Source of the DNA: Enterococcus xiangfangensis
Lineage (GTDB): Bacteria; Bacillota; Bacilli; Lactobacillales; Enterococcaceae
Assembly: GCF_005405365.1 (NCBI RefSeq)
Contig: NZ_BJDX01000001.1
Span: forward strand, 1 to 64,000
Direction: 5' to 3'
DNA: 64,000 nt
Shown here in pieces: positions 29,650 to 37,746 of this stretch. The position numbers and the translations under genes are program-made. The notes under the pieces were generated by a model that was not told the origin of the DNA, made no database searches, and was given only the letters and a program-made list of their open reading frames with translations. The first letter of the stretch is position 1. The number at the start of each line of letters is the position of its first letter.

Positions 29650-30639
29650 CTAATCTTCATATCCATTGGGATGACTCACATGCCAATTCCACGCCGTTTC
29701 AATAATTGCTTCGATATCAGTGTATTCTGGCTTCCAACCTAAAATGGTTTTAACCTTTTCGCTCGAAGCTACTAAACGGCTAGGATCGCCTGCACGGCGC
29801 GGCCCAATTTCAGCAGCAATCTCTTTCCCTGTCACTTTGCGTGCAGCATCCAACATTTCTTTTACAGAATAACCATTATTTGAACCAAGATTAAAGAAAT
29901 TACTTGGATTACCTGCTTTTAAATATTCTAAGGCAAGGATATGAGCTGCCGCCAGATCCTCTACTTGAACATAATCTCGAATACAAGTCCCATCCGGTGT
30001 ATCATAATCATCTCCAAAAATCGTCAGGTGATCTCTTTGCCCTAAGGCTACTTGCAAGATGATTGGTACTAAATGAGTCTCAGGATCATGGTCTTCCCCA
30101 ATACTTGCATCAGCCTTTGCACCTGCTACGTTAAAGTAGCGTAAAGCAACATAGTGCATTCCATAAGCATTATCACACCACTTCATCATTTTTTCCATCA
30201 TCAATTTACTTTCACCGTATGGATTTGTCGGATTGGTTGCTACTTCTTCCGTAATTGGAGAAACTCCCGGTTCACCATAAGTTGCCGCAGTTGAAGAAAA
30301 GACGATATTTTTTACACCAAATTCTTCCATAACTTCTAATAAATTTTCCATGCCGACTACATTGTTATTAAAATATTTTAATGGCTTTTCCACTGACTCA
30401 CCAACTAATGAACTCGCTGCAAAATGTAGAACACCTTCAATTGATTCTTGTTTGAAAACTTCGCTCATAAAAATTTTATCGCGACAGTCTCCTTCATAGA
30501 AATGTGCATTAGGATGAATCGCTTCACGATGACCTGTCAATAAATTGTCAACGACAACTACCTCATAATTTTGTGTGATTAGTTTATCAACTGTATGGGA
30601 ACCAATATACCCTGCTCCACCAAGAACTAAAATTGTCAT
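29650..30639 (-). CDS. galE: UDP-glucose 4-epimerase GalE
   Basis: NAD-dependent short-chain dehydrogenase that interconverts UDP-galactose and UDP-glucose. The 329 residues begin [13 protein letters not shown] (Rossmann GxxGxxG). The catalytic triad is visible as SST near 124-126 and YGESK near 150-154. It is first in galE-galT. Its AGGAGA ribosome binding site (30647-30652) lies directly beside a 50-bp perfect palindrome, which is likely to influence its transcription or translation. Confidence 0.96.
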   Translation of the reverse strand: MTILVLGGAGYIGSHTVDKLITQNYEVVVVDNLLTGHREAIHPNAHFYEGDCRDKIFMSEVFKQESIEGVLHFAASSLVGESVEKPLKYFNNNVVGMENLLEVMEEFGVKNIVFSSTAATYGEPGVSPITEEVATNPTNPYGESKLMMEKMMKWCDNAYGMHYVALRYFNVAGAKADASIGEDHDPETHLVPIILQVALGQRDHLTIFGDDYDTPDGTCIRDYVQVEDLAAAHILALEYLKAGNPSNFFNLGSNNGYSVKEMLDAARKVTGKEIAAEIGPRRAGDPSRLVASSEKVKTILGWKPEYTDIEAIIETAWNWHVSHPNGYED

Positions 30640-30653
30640 TTAATCTTCTCCTG

Positions 30654-30703
30654 TTGCTTTCATTTAGTAAACAACTTATAAGTTGTTTACTAAATGAAAG
30701 CAA
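30654..30703. repeat. 50-bp perfect palindrome upstream of galE
   Basis: Two fully complementary 25-nt arms meet without spacer at 30678/30679. The central part reads GTAAACAACTTATAAGTTGT. Both arms include TTTAGTAAAC or its complement. The palindrome ends one base from the galE ribosome binding site and has no U-tract on either side, so it is not an ordinary terminator. The symmetry suggests an operator, possibly for a LacI/GalR-type sugar regulator (inference). A further imperfect 8-bp hairpin (GCACATGC / GCATGCGC, minus strand) lies about 75-100 nt upstream. Confidence 0.95.
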
Positions 30704-30930
30704 GAATCGCTCGTACGTTAAACTTTTCATTTTTGTCCTTTTGCTTCATAATGAAGGTATAAGAAACAGTACTAGTTTGTTGCGCATGCCCGCTAACTGC
30801 ATGTGCTCAGCTTGAGAAAAAGTTTTTTTCAGATTGCTTAGCTTTAGCCATCAACTAGTTAATCGAACAAAATTGAATGTTTTTTGGCGGAAAATACATT
30901 CTGTACACTGTAGAAAGGAGTGATGACACG

Positions 30931-31098
30931 ATGCGTAAATTTGCTTCAGGTTTCGTTACCGGTACTTTAGCAGCAGCGGCAGTAGTTGCCGGCGTAGCAA
31001 TGAGTGTGAAAAAGAAAATAATCGATCCGATTGAAGAAAGAGACTCTAAAATCGATGAAAATCGCAAAAAAGCCCGCAGAAAAAGAATTGCACGCTAA
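30931..31098 (+). CDS. DUF3042-type small membrane-anchored protein
   Basis: A 55-residue protein with one N-terminal hydrophobic segment (FASGFVTGTLAAAAVVAGVA) followed by a highly charged tail ending RKKARRKRIAR. It resembles the DUF3042 family of lactic acid bacteria, whose function is unknown. AAAGGAG lies 9 nt before the ATG at 30931; a longer reading from 30877 lacks a site. It is a single-gene plus-strand unit between two minus-strand genes, with a candidate promoter TTGAAT-N16-TACATT upstream. Confidence 0.85.
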   Translation: MRKFASGFVTGTLAAAAVVAGVAMSVKKKIIDPIEERDSKIDENRKKARRKRIAR

Positions 31099-31128
31099 AA
31101 AAAGAAAGCCTTAGAGCTTTCTTTTTTT
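31097..31128. terminator. Bidirectional terminator between the DUF3042 gene and the FAD protein gene
   Basis: AGAAAGC / GCTTTCT stem, 6-nt loop, A-run on the left and seven T on the right. It serves the plus-strand gene and can also end the minus-strand transcript. Confidence 0.85.
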
Positions 31129-32890
31129 AGTGATAAATTGTTTGAACAATTTGATTGGCTAAATAAAAAATTCGATCCTCGCTTTTAGGCCGCGGTGAAG
31201 TTGCATTCAACCAATCAACGCCTTCTAACGGGACACCATAACAATATAGATGCGGCAGTATTTTTCCATCTTCAGCTAGTAGTTGATGGGTTTTACGATT
31301 TACTTGAAGGGCCCCCATTGAATGTTTTTTATTATCAATGGTTACACAATACGGAGCCAAGTAACCTTTTTCCCGCATTTTGATCAGCAGCGGATTTTTC
31401 GTATGCGCTAAACTAGTTGCTGGTAAACGTGCTTCAATCAAGTTTTTTCCAGAAAAAGATCGTTTTGGGTCTTGCTTGCTATATGCGAAAAACTCTCCAT
31501 TTTTTCTTTCTACTTGCATTTCAGGAGCCAAAAACTCAACTACACCGGCTTTTACCAATGCCAGTAATTGTTTCTGTCGAATTATCGGTGCGCCAATAGT
31601 CAAAAAACTATACATATGTTTAAATGTCCCAAAGAAATCTTCAACGTATTCTTTGGGTGAGAACTTTTCTTGGTCCAACATCTTATTTAACGGATCTTGT
31701 AATTCTTTATACGTATCAATAGCGCTGGCGATCGCTCCTGTTTGGTTGCCTCGTTCTGCCTCTTCGATATCTTTTTTCAAATATTGTTGAATAAAATCAG
31801 GAAATGCTTGTGGAACAACTTCTTTAGCTGGATCAAGTAGTTTCGTCCAATCTAAGCGATCCTCAACAGAAATTTGGTATTTGCGCAAAATAGTTTCTCG
31901 ATCACCTACTTGATAGTCTCGTAAAAACCTGTCCAAATCGATTTTTTTATTGGCTAATTTCTTTTGGTAAAAAACTAATTCAGCTTCTTTTTTTAATAGA
32001 TCAAATAATTCCTGAGCACTGCCTTGAAACTGTTCCATAAAGGACTCAGTCAAAATTTGTGGTTGCGCAACATCTCCAAATCCTTTTTGATTGTTCGGTC
32101 GCGTATGATAAGGCAACCCTCTGCCAGAACCCACAACTAATGTCTGCTCTTTCCCCGAAGGTACGTACATCAAATGATTTTTTTCTTCAGTGAACTGCCC
32201 ACCCCACTTAGCAACAAATAGCGCAAGATAATCAAAAAAACTCAATCCTAACCCACGAATGATCACCGTACCCGGTGCTGATTTTTCAAGCGGTGTATCT
32301 GAAGGATTCCCCGGTCCTTGATAAAAAAGCCCGTGTGCTTCCGCATATTCTTGATTTTTTGCTTCGTCGCCACTGAGATAATTCTGGGCATGACCAGTTG
32401 CTAAGATCACATCGGTTACTTGATAACACTTGGATGTTTGAAGAGAAATATTTCCTTCCGCTATAGTCAAGTCGACAACTTGTTCTTTGAAAAAGTTTAC
32501 GGTCACATTTTCTGGCAGCTCACTTGTCACTCGTTCAAAAAACCAATGTTGATACGCCCCATAATAACGACGCTGGCAATAATCATTTTCTGTTAATTTT
32601 GTCTCTGATAATAGAGTCTCTTCGTAATCAAAATCCGTTAGAAATGCCCCTGCTTCTGTTTGACTCCATTCAGCTAGATTTGGTCCCTCATCTTCTGAAA
32701 ATAAAGTCACATGCTGCATCACGGTATTCATGATCACTTGATCGCTTTGATCTTTACGCCACACATGTCCGCCTAGACCAACCGAATCAAAAAACAATAA
32801 TTCAATTTTTTCAGCAGGTGCTTGCTTGATCAAGCGATCCAATGCAACTAGCCCATAAGGACCCGCTCCGATAATAGCAATTTTTTTCAT
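31127..32890 (-). CDS. FAD/NAD(P)-binding protein, function unknown
   Basis: A 587-residue protein with an N-terminal dinucleotide-binding fold (KKIAIIGAGPYGLVALDRL) and a second nucleotide motif, GTVIIRGLGLSFFDYLA, near 210-226. It resembles the large FAD-NAD(P)-binding proteins (COG4529-like) found in Lactobacillales, for which I know no assigned reaction. It is soluble by eye. The ATG at 32890 is preferred because GGAG lies 7 nt upstream; another ATG sits two codons earlier, too close to that site. It is monocistronic, with no enzyme partners nearby to suggest a substrate. Confidence 0.75.
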   Translation of the reverse strand: MKKIAIIGAGPYGLVALDRLIKQAPAEKIELLFFDSVGLGGHVWRKDQSDQVIMNTVMQHVTLFSEDEGPNLAEWSQTEAGAFLTDFDYEETLLSETKLTENDYCQRRYYGAYQHWFFERVTSELPENVTVNFFKEQVVDLTIAEGNISLQTSKCYQVTDVILATGHAQNYLSGDEAKNQEYAEAHGLFYQGPGNPSDTPLEKSAPGTVIIRGLGLSFFDYLALFVAKWGGQFTEEKNHLMYVPSGKEQTLVVGSGRGLPYHTRPNNQKGFGDVAQPQILTESFMEQFQGSAQELFDLLKKEAELVFYQKKLANKKIDLDRFLRDYQVGDRETILRKYQISVEDRLDWTKLLDPAKEVVPQAFPDFIQQYLKKDIEEAERGNQTGAIASAIDTYKELQDPLNKMLDQEKFSPKEYVEDFFGTFKHMYSFLTIGAPIIRQKQLLALVKAGVVEFLAPEMQVERKNGEFFAYSKQDPKRSFSGKNLIEARLPATSLAHTKNPLLIKMREKGYLAPYCVTIDNKKHSMGALQVNRKTHQLLAEDGKILPHLYCYGVPLEGVDWLNATSPRPKSEDRIFYLANQIVQTIYH

Positions 32891-32958
32891 ACACATTCTC
32901 CGTCTTTTGATTGATCCTTCTCTTTACAGAGTAGAGAAAAATTCTAGAATAAGCAATC

Positions 32959-32992
32959 AAAAAAAGTTTCTGACGATGATTCATCAGAAACT
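32959..32992 (-). terminator. Intrinsic terminator after the HAD phosphatase gene
   Basis: AGTTTCTGA / TCAGAAACT stem with a 10-nt loop and a run of seven T on the minus strand, 8 nt past the stop. Confidence 0.92.
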
Positions 32993-33000
32993 CGAAAGAA

Positions 33001-33813
33001 CTAATTTAATACCCAGCGATCAAATGCTTCTTTTACACCATCCTCTAAATTTGTTGCAACAGTGTAATCAGCAGCAGCCTTGATCATTTCACTAGCATTG
33101 CCCATCGCTATGCCAGTACCGGCAAACTCGATCATTGACAGATCATTTTCTGCATCGCCGATCGCCATCACTTCAGCTTGTTGGATTCCTAAATGTTCAC
33201 TCAACTCTTTTAATGCCAATCCTTTGCTGGCATCAGAATTCAATACTTCAAGGAAATATGGTGAGCTGCGGACAAGCGTATATTTTTCAAAATACTCTGC
33301 AGGAATTTGCTTAAAAGCTTCACTTAAAATCGCTGGATCATCGATCATCATCATTTTAACTGCTGTAACATTTTTCGCAATTTCTTCAGGTGTTCGGTAA
33401 TGCAACGGCATATTAACTAAATAAGACTCGACGACTGTATACGGGCTGATGTCGCGATTTGCCGTATACATTGCTTTTTTATCTGTAACGTGCAAATGGA
33501 CACCCAACAGTCTTGCTAAATGATCGATCTCAAGATAATTCTCGCGAGTCAAGCTGTGCTCTGCTACGATATCCCATGTTTTTGTATTCAAAACTAATGC
33601 ACCATTATACGTGATGATGTAATCGTCTGCCTCTGTCAAGCCTAATACTTCTAATTGAGCTTTCGTACCTGACAATGGACGACCGGTAGAAAGAACCACA
33701 TAGACTCCTGCTTTGCGTGCAGCTTTGATGCATTCAACTACAGGTGCGTTGATCTCATGATGATCATTCAATAACGTTCCATCTAAATCAATGGCAACTA
33801 ATTTTATACTCAT
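33001..33813 (-). CDS. Cof-type HAD-IIB sugar phosphatase (YidA-like)
   Basis: A cytosolic haloacid dehalogenase-superfamily phosphatase, 270 residues. The DxD nucleophile motif is LVAIDLDGTLLND near 5-17, motif II is LSTGRP near 40-45, and the acidic motif IV is GDAENDLSMI near 217-226, with a IIB cap between. Family members hydrolyse sugar phosphates or FMN/PLP with broad specificity, so no substrate is assigned. It is preceded by a 22-codon ORF whose stop overlaps the AGGAGA ribosome binding site of this gene. Confidence 0.92.
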   Translation of the reverse strand: MSIKLVAIDLDGTLLNDHHEINAPVVECIKAARKAGVYVVLSTGRPLSGTKAQLEVLGLTEADDYIITYNGALVLNTKTWDIVAEHSLTRENYLEIDHLARLLGVHLHVTDKKAMYTANRDISPYTVVESYLVNMPLHYRTPEEIAKNVTAVKMMMIDDPAILSEAFKQIPAEYFEKYTLVRSSPYFLEVLNSDASKGLALKELSEHLGIQQAEVMAIGDAENDLSMIEFAGTGIAMGNASEMIKAAADYTVATNLEDGVKEAFDRWVLN

Positions 33814-33819
33814 AAATAA

Positions 33820-33888
33820 TTATCTCCTATTTCTCATTACTCTTACAAAAAAATCTTCCTCGCGTGTTCTCAGTTTCACGCTCTCCAT
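33820..33888 (-). CDS. 22-codon leader ORF upstream of the HAD phosphatase
   Basis: ATG at 33886-33888 and TAA at 33820-33822, encoding a basic peptide that starts MESVKLRTREEDFF and ends RNRR. An AAGGAG site lies 6 nt before the ATG (33895-33900). Its stop codon overlaps the AGGAGATAA that also holds the ribosome binding site of the HAD gene, whose ATG follows 6 nt later. The layout is that of a translated, coupled leader peptide. It has six Arg among 22 residues. No homologue is known to me. Confidence 0.55.
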   Translation of the reverse strand: MESVKLRTREEDFFVRVMRNRR

Positions 33889-33894
33889 GCTCGC

Positions 33895-33977
33895 TCCTTG
33901 CTGAGTAATACTCTCAGCAAAAAAAATTTTGCAAAAGTTCCAGCTTTCATAATACGGGTTATTTAATCACTCGTCAA
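33895..33977 (-). promoter_or_regulatory. Promoter and leader hairpin of the HAD transcript
   Basis: On the minus strand TTGACG (33972-33977), 17 nt, TATTAT (33949-33954) is a strong sigma-A candidate. The transcript would then carry a hairpin with an 8-bp stem TTGCTGAG / CTCAGCAA (33899-33921). One arm of this stem overlaps the AAGGAG site of the leader ORF and could mask it. Confidence 0.7.
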
Positions 33978-34027
33978 ATTCGACTGAACAGTCCTATCTG
34001 CATTTCAATCTGAATTCTATTCAAAAG

Positions 34028-34052
34028 AAAAAGGCTAGACAATTATCTAGCC
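34028..34052 (-). terminator. Intrinsic terminator after the rhodanese gene
   Basis: GGCTAGA / TCTAGCC stem with a 6-nt loop and TTTTT on the minus strand, 9 nt past the stop. It ends the yqgQ-glcK-rhodanese unit. Confidence 0.88.
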
Positions 34053-34060
34053 GTGAATCA

Positions 34061-34462
34061 TTAGTCGATTTTCTTTTGTTTCACTTTTCCTGTCCATTCT
34101 TGCATACCGCCTTTAAGAATGTACAAGTCTGTGTAGCCTTTTTTGCGTAATAAGTTGGCTGCACGAGCACTGATCGACTTATTGTGGTCATAAATGTAAA
34201 TTGGTTGATCTTTACGTAAAGAGCTGTACGTCTCTTTTAACATCGTATACGGGAAACTACGTGCGCCTAAAATATGTTTTGCATTGAATTCATCGCGTTC
34301 ACGAACATCGATCACTTGTGCTTTACGCATCCCTGTTTGAAATTCTTCTTGTGCGATCGTTTTAGCTGAGCGTTTCATCATGATCCGCACATACAATTCG
34401 TAGAGACCGTATAAAACGAGCACCGCAATTAGTACACTATTAATTATCCACCAAATTGACAT
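34061..34462 (-). CDS. Membrane-anchored rhodanese-like protein lacking the active-site cysteine
   Basis: 133 residues: one N-terminal membrane segment (IINSVLIAVLVLYGLYELYV) followed by a rhodanese domain (QVIDVRERDEFNAKHILGAR near 50-69; GMQEWTG near 120). In active rhodaneses the loop after the central strand starts with Cys. Here it reads IYIYDHNKSISARA near 88-101, with Asp or His where Cys is expected and no Cys anywhere in the protein. It should therefore not be a persulfide sulfurtransferase, and a scaffold or regulatory role is more likely. It follows glcK by 24 nt. Confidence 0.85.
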   Translation of the reverse strand: MSIWWIINSVLIAVLVLYGLYELYVRIMMKRSAKTIAQEEFQTGMRKAQVIDVRERDEFNAKHILGARSFPYTMLKETYSSLRKDQPIYIYDHNKSISARAANLLRKKGYTDLYILKGGMQEWTGKVKQKKID

Positions 34463-34486
34463 AACTTAATCCCTCTCTGATCTTTT

Positions 34487-35443
34487 CTATTTAGCTAATG
34501 AAGCTGCACCGATTACGCCGGCTTCATTTCCTAACTCTGCTAGTTTGACTTTTGTACTTTCACGGACTTGTGGGAAAGTAAATTCTTTGAAATATTTTTC
34601 TACTCGGCTGCGTAAAAATTCACCTGCAGCTGAGACACCGCCACCAATAACGATCGTTGATGGGTTTAAGGTATTTCCTAAATTACCGCAAGCTAATCCT
34701 AGATAGAAAGTCACTTTATCTATGACCATCAAGGCTAGATCATCGCCGTCATTTTCTGCCAATTCAAAAATATCTTTACTTGTAATGTCTTCTCCGTTAT
34801 CTAAACGAGCTTTCAAGGTTGAACCGCCAGCATATTCTTCTGCTAATTTACGCGCTACTCGCACGACACCCGTCGCACTAGCCACTGTTTCCAGACAGCC
34901 GCGTTTTCCGCAAGTACATTCAAAGCCAGTTGGATCGACTGTTACGTGCCCAATTTCCCCAGCACAGCCAGCTGCACCATGAAGCAATTGTCCATTCATA
35001 ACAATTCCGCCACCAACGCCGGTACCTAAAGTCATAAAGATCACGTCAGATTCATTTTCTCCAGCACCTTTCCAGCGTTCGCCTAAAGCAGCAACGTTGG
35101 CATCATTATCAATACTGAATTTGATTTTTGTCCCTTTTTCAATTTCTTTTTTGACCTGTTGCAACGTTGTCCAATTTAGATTATATGCTCCAATTACAGT
35201 ACCTGCTTCAATATCGACACTACCGGGCGTTCCCATCCCAATCCCGATAAATTGTTCTGGCACCATATCATACAATGATAAATGATGATTAATTGAATCA
35301 ATGATATCCGGTACGATATGTGAACCGTCATCTAAAATATTTGTTTCGATACTCCATTTTTGCTGAATTTCACCTGTTTCAGTCAAAATAGCAAATTTCA
35401 CAGTTGTCCCGCCTAAATCAATACCTAATAATTTTTTATCCAC
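34487..35443 (-). CDS. glcK: ROK-family glucokinase
   Basis: ATP-dependent glucose kinase for non-PTS glucose. The ROK features are LLGIDLGGTTVKFAIL at the N-terminus, GTGVGGGIV near 138, and the zinc motif CTCGKRGCLE near 175-184. I place the start at the GTG 35441-35443 (318 residues): it lies 1 nt after the yqgQ stop, has GAAGGTGA 6 nt upstream, and gives the usual short N-terminus. A reading from 35470 would overlap yqgQ by 26 nt. yqgQ-glcK is a conserved Firmicutes pair. Confidence 0.92.
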   Translation of the reverse strand: MDKKLLGIDLGGTTVKFAILTETGEIQQKWSIETNILDDGSHIVPDIIDSINHHLSLYDMVPEQFIGIGMGTPGSVDIEAGTVIGAYNLNWTTLQQVKKEIEKGTKIKFSIDNDANVAALGERWKGAGENESDVIFMTLGTGVGGGIVMNGQLLHGAAGCAGEIGHVTVDPTGFECTCGKRGCLETVASATGVVRVARKLAEEYAGGSTLKARLDNGEDITSKDIFELAENDGDDLALMVIDKVTFYLGLACGNLGNTLNPSTIVIGGGVSAAGEFLRSRVEKYFKEFTFPQVRESTKVKLAELGNEAGVIGAASLAK

Positions 35444-35444
35444 T

Positions 35445-35651
35445 CTAGTCACCTTCTCGACTTTCTTCAATGTGATGTTCTCGTTTTAAAATGCCCCAAC
35501 CTTGCAAATAAGTGTCTCGATCAATTACGCGACTCTCATATAAATTTCTCAATTCGATCTGCATCAATTCGATATCATAGATTCGCTTCCCGACGTAAAC
35601 ATAGATACCAAATTGTTTGAGCAGTTGTTGCACGTCATATAAACTTTCCAT
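35445..35651 (-). CDS. yqgQ: YqgQ family protein (DUF910)
   Basis: A 68-residue helical protein (SLYDVQQLLKQFGIYVYVGK) of the YqgQ family. Its structure in B. subtilis is a small helical bundle with no established function; nucleic acid binding has been proposed. It is fused in transcription to glcK, with a 1-nt gap, as in other Firmicutes. The ATG has AGGGATG about 7 nt upstream. Confidence 0.88.
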   Translation of the reverse strand: MESLYDVQQLLKQFGIYVYVGKRIYDIELMQIELRNLYESRVIDRDTYLQGWGILKREHHIEESREGD

Positions 35652-35794
35652 TAAACCACATCCCTAATATTATACAGAAAAAAATCGTTTTTTATAGCCC
35701 ATTTTTTTATTTCCTAATTTATTTTAAAAAAAAGAACCCTTACATCCATTTTATAGTCTATCTCATTGTGTGAACACTCGCAAATTGAATCAAA

Positions 35795-36328
35795 CTATTC
35801 TTCCAGTAATGCTGTTAATCTTAAAACCGTCTTCCAATTACGCGCCGTTAATCCATCGGATAGTTTATTGAGTTTCGTTGTTAATTTAGAAAGACGGATG
35901 CTTTGCTCCGTAAGATAATAAATATCTCGATCCTTTACGACTGCTCGTTCACCAATCCCCGAAACTTCCTGCTGAGACATGCTTGCTGTTGAAAAATAAA
36001 CATACAAATGAACCATTTTAGGATCTTGTCTTTCTGCTTCAGCAATTTCCTCTGCTGTAAATGGCAACCGATCGCGAAGAATTAACATTTCTGCTTTTGT
36101 TCGATACATAATCGGTACTGAAAAACCAAAACGGTGGGTGAACGCGTCTGCGACTTCTTTAGAAAATTCACTTATGTTTTTATCTGTCGTAAATAGGATA
36201 TTGCCACTTTGGATGTAACTGCTGACATCCGTGAATCCCAATTCTGAAAAAAGTTCTTTCAACTCTTTCATCTTGACCGTATTTTTACCACCAACATTGA
36301 TCCCTCTAAACAATGCTAAATATCTCAT
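35795..36328 (-). CDS. DUF1697 family protein
   Basis: 177 residues from the ATG at 36328 (MRYLALFRGINVGGKNTVKM), the typical DUF1697 opening, with SYIQSGNILF near 35-44 and a C-terminal LTARNWKTVLRL. The family is widespread and uncharacterised. GGAGGAG lies 6 nt before this ATG; a longer reading begins 10 codons earlier. A terminator upstream separates it from the rhomboid gene, so it interrupts the otherwise conserved yqgN-rhomboid-yqgQ-glcK neighbourhood. No clear terminator follows it. Confidence 0.88.
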   Translation of the reverse strand: MRYLALFRGINVGGKNTVKMKELKELFSELGFTDVSSYIQSGNILFTTDKNISEFSKEVADAFTHRFGFSVPIMYRTKAEMLILRDRLPFTAEEIAEAERQDPKMVHLYVYFSTASMSQQEVSGIGERAVVKDRDIYYLTEQSIRLSKLTTKLNKLSDGLTARNWKTVLRLTALLEE

Positions 36329-36344
36329 ATTCTGCTCCTCCATC

Positions 36345-36367
36345 AAAAAAACGGACATTTCTGTCCG
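36345..36367 (-). terminator. Intrinsic terminator after the rhomboid protease gene
   Basis: CGGACA / TGTCCG stem with a 4-nt loop followed by TTTTTTT on the minus strand, 7 nt past the stop codon. The ribosome binding site of the next gene begins just after it. Confidence 0.88.
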
Positions 36368-36373
36368 CGACTA

Positions 36374-37039
36374 TTAATACATACTGAATTTCCTTAACCC
36401 AAAAAGGACCAAAAGGACACTGACAAAAATAAAAAATAAAACAGCCGTGATCCTTGCCCGTAAGGAGAAACGCTCCTTTTCATAGGGAACTGCTACTGCC
36501 CAACCAGATAACGCCCCCCCAACGATACCGCCTAAATGTCCCCAAATATCGATCGTTGAATCAAACAAACCAAAAACCAAATTCATTAAAATGAATAAGG
36601 CGAATTGCCGGGTCAATGCTTGGATCGCACCGTTGTCGCGATAGTGCATGCCGACGACTAAAAAAGCACCGAACAGACCAAAAATCGCTGTACTGGCTCC
36701 GCCAGATAATGTTGTCGGTTGATTGAAGGCGAAACTTGCAAAATTCCCCAGCACACCACTCAATAAGTAAACAACAGCAAAGCGCCAATGACCAAAAATC
36801 GCTTCACATTGCTGTCCCATATAATAAAGTACCACACCGTTCAAAGCAAAATGCATCAAACCAAAATGGATAAACATCGGTGTGACAAAACGCCAATATT
36901 GATGCTGCCAAATAATGGATGGCGAGAACATCCCCAACTGATTTTCAATCGCTAATCCAGGTAATAAATATTGCATCAAGAAAACGATCGTGTTGATCGC
37001 AAAAAGAGTATACATCACGTACGGCTTGTCTTTTCTCAT
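36374..37039 (-). CDS. Rhomboid-family intramembrane serine protease (GluP/YqgP-like)
   Basis: 221 residues from the ATG at 37039 with about seven membrane segments. Rhomboid motifs: HFGLMHFALNGVVLYYMG near 68-85 (the HxxxN pair), the catalytic serine in GGASTAIFGLFGA near 127, and the catalytic His in WGHLGGIVGGALSGW near 175. The B. subtilis relative YqgP acts in membrane protein quality control. The long N-terminal cytosolic domain and C-terminal TPR repeats of YqgP are absent here. AGAGGAAAA precedes this ATG; the longer reading lacks a site. It follows the 5-FCL gene by 51 nt. Confidence 0.93.
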   Translation of the reverse strand: MRKDKPYVMYTLFAINTIVFLMQYLLPGLAIENQLGMFSPSIIWQHQYWRFVTPMFIHFGLMHFALNGVVLYYMGQQCEAIFGHWRFAVVYLLSGVLGNFASFAFNQPTTLSGGASTAIFGLFGAFLVVGMHYRDNGAIQALTRQFALFILMNLVFGLFDSTIDIWGHLGGIVGGALSGWAVAVPYEKERFSLRARITAVLFFIFVSVLLVLFGLRKFSMY

Positions 37040-37090
37040 ATATTTTCCTCTCACTTTGTAGTGATTCACATTATTTCCAAGTTTAACGAT

Positions 37091-37627
37091 TTAAGCAAGA
37101 AATAATTGCTGAATCTGTTGATCAAACGTTTCAGTTTGCCACTCTTCCATCAGCTGTTCGGCAAAAACCAAACTGCAAGTTTTGCCATGATAGTTTGCTA
37201 AGTAGCGATCGTAATAACCACCGCCAAAACCGACCCGATAGCCAGAACGCTTATAAACCAGACCCGGAACAATCAGTAAATCTAGTTCGTCAGGTGCTGC
37301 AATATCTTCGATTGTCGGTTCTTCCACCCCAAATTTCGTCGTCGCAAATGCAGTATCCGGACCAACCCAGTGAAATACCAGCTTACCTTTAGGCAACGAT
37401 TTAGGAACAGCTACTTTTTTTCCTGCTTCGAATGCGCGCTGGATCAATAAAGAAGTTGGAAACTCAAACGGAGTCGCCATCGTCACACCAATACTAGACG
37501 CGCCTTTCCACATGTCACTTTGAAAAAATTTATCGAGAATAAGTTCGACTTGAATTTGTCTTTGCTCGCTATCAGCAATTTTTTGCAATCGAGTGATTGC
37601 TAGTTTTCGTAATTCTTGTTTTCCCAT
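37091..37627 (-). CDS. 5-formyltetrahydrofolate cyclo-ligase
   Basis: Converts 5-formyl-THF to 5,10-methenyl-THF with ATP in one-carbon metabolism (YqgN/FTHFS cyclo-ligase family). The 178 residues contain the substrate motif YRVGFGGGYYDRYL near 130-143 and VPGLVYKRSGYR just before. It lies upstream of the rhomboid gene as in B. subtilis (yqgN-yqgP). The short regulatory gap to the iron operon holds that operon's terminator. Confidence 0.93.
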   Translation of the reverse strand: MGKQELRKLAITRLQKIADSEQRQIQVELILDKFFQSDMWKGASSIGVTMATPFEFPTSLLIQRAFEAGKKVAVPKSLPKGKLVFHWVGPDTAFATTKFGVEEPTIEDIAAPDELDLLIVPGLVYKRSGYRVGFGGGYYDRYLANYHGKTCSLVFAEQLMEEWQTETFDQQIQQLFLA

Positions 37628-37670
37628 TTAATCACCTTCTTATTTAGAAATACTAACAAAATCAGCACAA

Positions 37671-37695
37671 AATAAAAAGAGGATCACTCCTCTTT
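37671..37695 (-). terminator. Intrinsic terminator of the ferric siderophore operon
   Basis: AAAGAGGA / TCCTCTTT stem with a 4-nt loop followed by a T-rich run on the minus strand, about 50 nt past the last permease gene. Confidence 0.85.
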
Positions 37696-37746
37696 AACAA
37701 AATCACTAGAAACAAATCAAATACTTTGCTGTTGTATAAGACGATG

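Noticed and set aside
30795-30850. 14-codon minus-strand ORF in the galE leader region
   Set aside because: It lacks a ribosome binding site and shows no coupling to galE.
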